A stretch of 8,989 nt of DNA from Ilumatobacteraceae bacterium. Lineage in GTDB: Bacteria > Actinomycetota > Acidimicrobiia > Acidimicrobiales > Ilumatobacteraceae. A program made the translations under genes and the position numbers. Of the stretch, positions 6,301 through 8,989 are shown piece by piece; the stretch's first letter is position 1; each line of letters begins with the position of its first letter. The DNA lies in the NCBI GenBank assembly GCA_007122945.1, contig SKSP01000202.1, positions 1-8,989 of the forward strand. Reading direction: 5' to 3'. The notes beneath the pieces are model-generated. The model did no database searches. It saw only the letters and a list, made by a program, of their open reading frames with translations, and was not told the DNA's origin.

Positions 6301-6330
6301 ACTATAATACAAGTATGCTCGTCCTCGCAA
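6301..6330 (-). promoter_or_regulatory. Promoter of the aconitase operon (leaderless)
   Basis: On the minus strand, TTGCGA (6330-6325; four of six to TTGACA), an 18-bp spacer and TATAGT (6306-6301; five of six to TATAAT) stand 7 nt before the ATG at 6293. This places the transcription start essentially at the start codon. The -10 overlaps the oppositely oriented TATAAT of the gntR promoter, so the two promoters should exclude one another. Confidence 0.55.
6303..6316 (+). promoter_or_regulatory. gntR -10 with overlapping candidate operator
   Basis: TATAAT (6303-6308) is a perfect consensus -10 on the plus strand, in an A+T-rich island within very GC-rich DNA; no good -35 is visible. It implies a 5' leader of about 50 nt before the GTG at 6368. 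The palindrome ATAC-AA-GTAT (6307-6316) overlaps it. Read on the other strand, TTGT recurs with an 11-bp step (TTGTATTATAG then TTGTC). Either could be the GntR-family binding site. Neither is a clean match to the GTNTANAC pattern I recall for HutC-type regulators. Confidence 0.45.
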
Positions 6331-6367
6331 AGCCCCGCCCACGGGACCGCGGGAAGGTGGGTCGCCC

Positions 6368-7093
6368 GTGAGGCGGATCCGCTATCAGGAGATCGCCGAC
6401 GAGCTGCGCGACCGCGTCGCCGCGGCGCCGGCCGGCTCCGTGCTCCCGAGCGAGTCGGCGCTGTCGGCGGAGTTCGGCGCCAGCCGGGTCACCGTACGCC
6501 GTGCGCTCGAGATGCTCCGCGACGAGGGGATGGTCGCAGCCCGGCAGGGCTTCGGCTGGTTCGTCGCCACCGAGCCGCTGCGCCAGCACCTCGGCCAGCT
6601 CGGCACGATCGAGGCCCAGCTCGAGGGCAGCGGGCGGTCCGCTGCACGTCGCATCGAGGAGTTCGCGTTCGTCGACCCACCGGCGCGGGTCCGGCGGTTG
6701 TTGCGGTGCGACCAGGTGCTGCGGGTCAAGCGGGTCAACCTCGCAGACGGCGAGCCGTTCGCCGTCGTCACCGTGTGGTGTCCGGCCGAGCTCGGCCAGC
6801 GTCTGTCGCGCGACGACGTCGAGCGGACGCCGTTCTACGAGCTGCTCGGCGTCGAGCTGCGCGGCGCCACCCAGACGATCGGTGCCGACTCCGCCGAGCC
6901 GGCCGACGCCGCCCTGCTCGGCGTCCCGGTCGGCTCGCCGTTGCTGCGGTGCCAGCGGGTCACGACCGACCGTCTCGGCGAACCGGTCCTCGTCAGCGAG
7001 CACCTCTTCCCGGCGCACCGCACCGAGTTCGTCGTCGATCTCCCCCAGGCCGAACCCTCGATGACCCCCGAAGGCCTCCGCCTCGTCGAGTGA
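6368..7093 (+). CDS. GntR-family regulator, HutC subfamily (UTRA domain)
   Basis: A 241-residue protein. The N-terminal winged helix-turn-helix (about 4-70) shows YQEIADELRDRV, the hallmark LPSES (26-30), recognition helix SRVTVRRALEML (39-50) and a wing RQGFGWFV (59-66). Residues from about 85 to 225 form a UTRA ligand-binding domain (VLRVKRVNLADGEPFAV; TPFYELL; VPVGSPLLRCQRV; GEPVLVSEHLFP). UTRA domains bind small metabolites such as amino-acid degradation products or sugar phosphates; which one is unknown here. The start is GTG 6368 with GGGAAGG 10 nt upstream; the nearby ATG at 6315 is out of frame. Divergent from aconitase across 74 bp, it is the natural candidate regulator of that operon and of itself (inference). 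This would differ from corynebacterial AcnR, which is TetR-type. It converges on the nitroreductase at 7283 across the 65-bp repeats. Confidence 0.93.
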   Translation: MRRIRYQEIADELRDRVAAAPAGSVLPSESALSAEFGASRVTVRRALEMLRDEGMVAARQGFGWFVATEPLRQHLGQLGTIEAQLEGSGRSAARRIEEFAFVDPPARVRRLLRCDQVLRVKRVNLADGEPFAVVTVWCPAELGQRLSRDDVERTPFYELLGVELRGATQTIGADSAEPADAALLGVPVGSPLLRCQRVTTDRLGEPVLVSEHLFPAHRTEFVVDLPQAEPSMTPEGLRLVE

Positions 7094-7276
7094 CCACCCG
7101 AACCGTCCGCGCCGATCGACACGTTCCGGTCGGTTGCCGCGGACGGAACGTCAGCGTGCCACCCGAACCGTCCGCGCCGATCGACACGTTCCGGTCGGTT
7201 GCCGCGGACGGAACGTCAGCGAGCCACCCGAACCGTCCGCGCCGATCGGCTCGTTCCGGTCGGTTGGCGCGGACAG
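7094..7276. repeat. Tandem 65-bp repeat, about 2.8 copies, with internal hairpins (family A)
   Basis: Units start at 7094, 7159 and 7224, each with CCACCCGAACCGTCCGCGCC. Copies 1 and 2 differ at a single base (7157 versus 7222); copy 3 has several changes and loses the last 12 bp or so. Each unit folds: CCGTCCGCG pairs with CGCGGACGG (7103-7111 with 7138-7146; 7168-7176 with 7203-7211; copy 3, 7233-7241 with 7268-7276, has one mismatch). An inner stem CCGATCG/CGGTCGG surrounds an 8-nt loop. Copies 1 and 2 also allow an alternative ACGTTCC/GGAACGT pairing. The array begins immediately after the gntR stop and ends 6 bp before the end of the convergent nitroreductase. The 65-bp period is not a multiple of three, and there are no variable spacers, so it is neither coding nor CRISPR. 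Confidence 0.9.
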
Positions 7277-7282
7277 GTGGGC

Positions 7283-7930
7283 TCACCAGGCGTCCCAGTG
7301 GGAGACCTCGGCGGCGGGGAGGCGCTTGGCGAGCTTGAAGTCGGTGCCGAGCGTGTACGCGATCGGGAACAGGCCGCCCTGGCTGACCTCGTCGTAGGGG
7401 ATCCCGAGGAGTTCGGCGGCGTCCTTCTCGCCGCCGTCCCTGAGGTGGAGCGTCGTCCAGGCCGAGCCCAACGCGCGCTCGCGCAGCGCCAACATGAAGC
7501 TCCACACGGCGGGCAGCAGCGAGCCCCACGCCGAGGCGGTGGCGAACGACGGCAGGTTGTCGAGGCGACCCTCGATGCAGGGGATCATCAGGATCGGCGC
7601 CCGGTGGAAGTTCTCCGCCAGGTACGTCGCCGAGTCGCGGACCGCCTCCATCCGCTCCTCGCGCACGTCGCCGTCGCCGTAGGTGGGCCGCGGCGCACTG
7701 GCGTACACCTCGAAGCTGCGGCGGTAGATGTCGGCGAGCGCCCGCTTCTTGGCGTCGTCGGTGACGAACACCCAGTGCCACGTCTGCCGGTTCGAGCCCG
7801 TCGGTGCCTGCAGGGCGATCTCGAGGCACTCGTCGACGACCTCGCGCTCGACCGGGGTGTCGAAGTCGAGGCGCTTGCGCACGGACCGGGTGGTGGTGAG
7901 GACGTCGTCGGCGGAGAGGTTCAGCTTCAT
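7283..7930 (-). CDS. Nitroreductase-family oxidoreductase, Rv3368c-like
   Basis: A 215-residue protein. The TRSVRKRLDF segment (14-23) and APTGSNRQTWHW (42-53) are the FMN-binding motifs; RDSATYLAENFHRAPILMIPC (98-118), WSFMLALRERALGSAWTTLHL (143-163) and GIPYDEVSQGGLFPIAYT (176-193) follow. Nearly every segment recalls M. tuberculosis Rv3368c, including the HWxxW C-terminus, so orthology is likely (from memory, not from a search). Substrate and cofactor preference (NAD(P)H or F420) are not settled by sequence. An upstream in-frame extension to 8239 exists, but it lies inside the divergent methyltransferase, so ATG 7930, where similarity starts, is chosen. A weak -10-like CACACT lies 6 nt upstream and GAGGGG about 15 nt upstream. 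The 3' end faces the 65-bp repeat array. Confidence 0.94.
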   Translation of the reverse strand: MKLNLSADDVLTTTRSVRKRLDFDTPVEREVVDECLEIALQAPTGSNRQTWHWVFVTDDAKKRALADIYRRSFEVYASAPRPTYGDGDVREERMEAVRDSATYLAENFHRAPILMIPCIEGRLDNLPSFATASAWGSLLPAVWSFMLALRERALGSAWTTLHLRDGGEKDAAELLGIPYDEVSQGGLFPIAYTLGTDFKLAKRLPAAEVSHWDAW

Positions 7931-7941
7931 GGGCGCAGTGT

Positions 7942-7965
7942 GGCACCCCTCGCGAAACGGGTGCC
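7942..7965. promoter_or_regulatory. Inverted repeat in the divergent nitroreductase/methyltransferase region (candidate operator)
   Basis: GGCACCC (7942-7948) and GGGTGCC (7959-7965) are perfect 7-bp arms separated by 10 bp that contain the palindrome TCGCGA (7950-7955). The arm centres are 17 bp apart. It lies within the 68-bp intergenic region, abutting the -10-like CACACT (7942-7937, minus strand) of the nitroreductase gene, which suits a dimeric repressor site. The regulator is unknown. Confidence 0.45.
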
Positions 7966-7998
7966 CACCGGAGAGCCAGGCGGTGGGAGACTTCGACG

Positions 7999-8835
7999 GT
8001 GCGGGCGAGCGACGAGGACGACTACCTGAGCGCGAACCGGGCCAACTGGGATGCGCGTGTCCCCGTCCACGCGGCGAGCGCCGACTACGGCCTCGACCGC
8101 TATCGAGCCGAGCCGGACCACCTGTCGGGGGTCGTGACGTTCGATCTGCCCCTCCTCGGCGACGTCGCCGGGCTCGACTCGGTCCACCTCCAGTGCCACA
8201 TCGGGACCGACACCTTGTCGCTGCACCGGCTCGGCGCACGGGTCAGCGGTCTCGACTTCAGCGGTCCGGCGCTCGACGTCGCGCGCCGACTCGCGGCGGA
8301 CTGCGGCGCCGACATCGACTACGTGGAGGCCGACGTCCACGACGCGGTCGAGGTGCTCGGCGGCGAGCGGTTCGATCTCGTGTACACGGGGATCGGCGCG
8401 CTGTGCTGGATCCCGAGCGTGGCGCGATGGGCGGAGGTCGTCCGCGGGCTGCTGCGGCCGGGCGGACGACTCTTCGTCCGTGAGGGTCACCCCGTGCTGT
8501 GGACGCTCGCCGACCCGCGTCCCGACGGCCTCGTCGTGATCGAGTACCCGTACTTCGAGGGGCCCGGTGTCGAGTTCCACGAGGAGGTGTCGTACACCGG
8601 GGACGCGACCGTTCTCGACCACCCGCGGACGATCGAGTTCAACCACGGCCTCGGCGAGATCATCACCGCGCTGCAGGATGCCGGGATGACGTTCGAGTCA
8701 CTCGTCGAGCACGACACCGTCCCGTGGACGGCGCTCGGTGGGCAGATGCTCGACGTCGGCGGTGGGGAGTTCCGCCTCGCCGATCGTCCCGAGCGCCTGC
8801 CGCACACGTACACGTTGCAGGCCCGCCGCCGGTGA
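7999..8835 (+). CDS. Class I SAM-dependent methyltransferase
   Basis: A 278-residue Rossmann-fold methyltransferase of unknown substrate. Motif I is the variant HLQCHIGTDTLSL (63-75) in place of the usual DxGxGxG. The acidic residue ending strand 2 is D86 in GLDFSGPALDVARRLA (84-99). Motif II/III segments are YVEADVHDA (108-116) and FDLVYTGIGALCWIP (125-139), and the LLRPGGRLFVREGHP segment (151-165) is the post-motif. I recall the LQCHFG-type motif I as typical of a broad group annotated only as class I methyltransferase. The C-terminal third (about 180-275) is probably the substrate lid. The start is GTG 7999, with GGGAGA (7985-7990) 8 nt upstream. It is divergent from the Rv3368c-like nitroreductase, and 35 bp precede the next gene in the same direction. 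Confidence 0.9.
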   Translation: MRASDEDDYLSANRANWDARVPVHAASADYGLDRYRAEPDHLSGVVTFDLPLLGDVAGLDSVHLQCHIGTDTLSLHRLGARVSGLDFSGPALDVARRLAADCGADIDYVEADVHDAVEVLGGERFDLVYTGIGALCWIPSVARWAEVVRGLLRPGGRLFVREGHPVLWTLADPRPDGLVVIEYPYFEGPGVEFHEEVSYTGDATVLDHPRTIEFNHGLGEIITALQDAGMTFESLVEHDTVPWTALGGQMLDVGGGEFRLADRPERLPHTYTLQARRR

Positions 8836-8857
8836 CGGGCCCGGCCCGGCGACCTGA

Positions 8858-8863
8858 CACACT
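8858..8863 (+). promoter_or_regulatory. Weak -10-like hexamer before the enoyl-CoA hydratase gene
   Basis: CACACT lies 7 nt before the ATG at 8871, the same hexamer and nearly the same spacing as before the nitroreductase ATG (7937-7942, 6 nt). It matches TATAAT only at three positions and there is no -35. Cotranscription with the methyltransferase gene is equally possible. Confidence 0.2.
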
Positions 8864-8870
8864 TTCGACC

Positions 8871-8989
8871 ATGTCCGACCGCGTGCTCATCTCCATCGCC
8901 GACGGCGTCGCCGACGTCACGTTCAACCGGGCCGACAAGCGCAACGCGCTCGACGGCGACATGTTCCTCGCCATCGCCGAGGCCGGCGA
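8871..8989 (+). CDS. Enoyl-CoA hydratase/isomerase family protein (5' part, runs off the window)
   Basis: The first 39 codons of a crotonase-superfamily gene. The start MSDRVLISIADGVADVTFNR followed by ADKRNALDGDMF (residues 21-32) is the typical N-terminal strand and the (L/F)NRPxxxNAL motif, whose backbone helps form the acyl-CoA pocket. The oxyanion-hole glycines and catalytic glutamates lie beyond the window. The family acts on acyl-CoA thioesters in fatty-acid and amino-acid degradation; the specific reaction cannot be told from this fragment. It follows the methyltransferase gene by 35 bp on the same strand. Confidence 0.88.
   Translation, partial: MSDRVLISIADGVADVTFNRADKRNALDGDMFLAIAEAG

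Noticed and set aside
7094..7276. CRISPR array
   Set aside because: The whole 65-bp unit repeats, with no variable spacers between conserved repeats, only about 2.8 copies, and no cas genes in the window.
7134..7397. Short frames through the 65-bp repeats as a repeat-containing small protein
   Set aside because: The 65-bp period shifts frame at every unit, the frames have no plausible start signal, and they run into the convergent nitroreductase gene.
7931..8239. Upstream extension of the Rv3368c-like nitroreductase
   Set aside because: The extra residues are Arg/Gly/Ser-rich, without similarity, and antisense to the methyltransferase gene. The family N-terminus starts at ATG 7930.
8836..8857. 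GGGCCCGGCCC-containing palindrome as a terminator after the methyltransferase
   Set aside because: It is a short GC run with no T-tract and no clear loop, expected by chance at this composition.

Overview
The window is about 9 kb of very GC-rich, densely coding bacterial DNA with strong G/C bias at third codon positions. The gene set suggests a high-GC actinobacterium: a two-domain HAD-IB/PlsC protein, a nitroreductase very close to mycobacterial Rv3368c, a DinB/DUF664 protein, a 6C-type small RNA, and several genes that look leaderless. The mitochondrial-type aconitase would fit the class Acidimicrobiia (Ilumatobacter-like), but that placement is inference from memory.

Layout. (1) 1-1003: hairpin-rich DNA at the left edge, then a LysR-type regulator on the minus strand. 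(2) 1004-1280: a divergent intergenic region holding a sigma70-like promoter, a structured RNA with three C-loop hairpins ending in an intrinsic terminator (a 6C RNA, apparently with an additional middle hairpin), and three 14-bp-spaced GA(G/A)TTCCCC repeats. (3) 1281-2735: a HAD-IB phosphatase/PlsC acyltransferase fusion on the plus strand. (4) 2742-2789: a hairpin element between convergent genes. (5) 6293-2789, minus strand: a tight three-gene operon of aconitase, nitroreductase and DinB-like protein with 5-bp and overlapping junctions. (6) 6294-6367: an A+T-rich divergent promoter region whose two -10 elements overlap on opposite strands, between aconitase and a GntR/UTRA regulator (6368-7093, plus). 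(7) 7094-7276: nearly three tandem copies of a 65-bp unit, again between convergent genes and of the same structural family as 2742-2789. (8) 7930-7283, minus: an Rv3368c-like nitroreductase. (9) 7999-8835, plus: a SAM-dependent methyltransferase, followed by the first 39 codons of an enoyl-CoA hydratase/isomerase running off the right edge.

How they work together. Aconitase drives citrate-isocitrate interconversion in the TCA cycle. The divergent GntR/UTRA protein is the obvious candidate regulator of the operon, through the shared 74-bp region. The HAD-IB/PlsC fusion belongs to phospholipid or neutral-lipid acylation. The 6C RNA lies directly upstream of a HAD-IB gene, as I recall is also true in Mycobacterium and Streptomyces.

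The strongest non-coding signals are the three-hairpin 6C RNA and a dispersed structured repeat at both convergent gene junctions. The repeat copies keep identical internal spacing and show a compensatory base-pair change.
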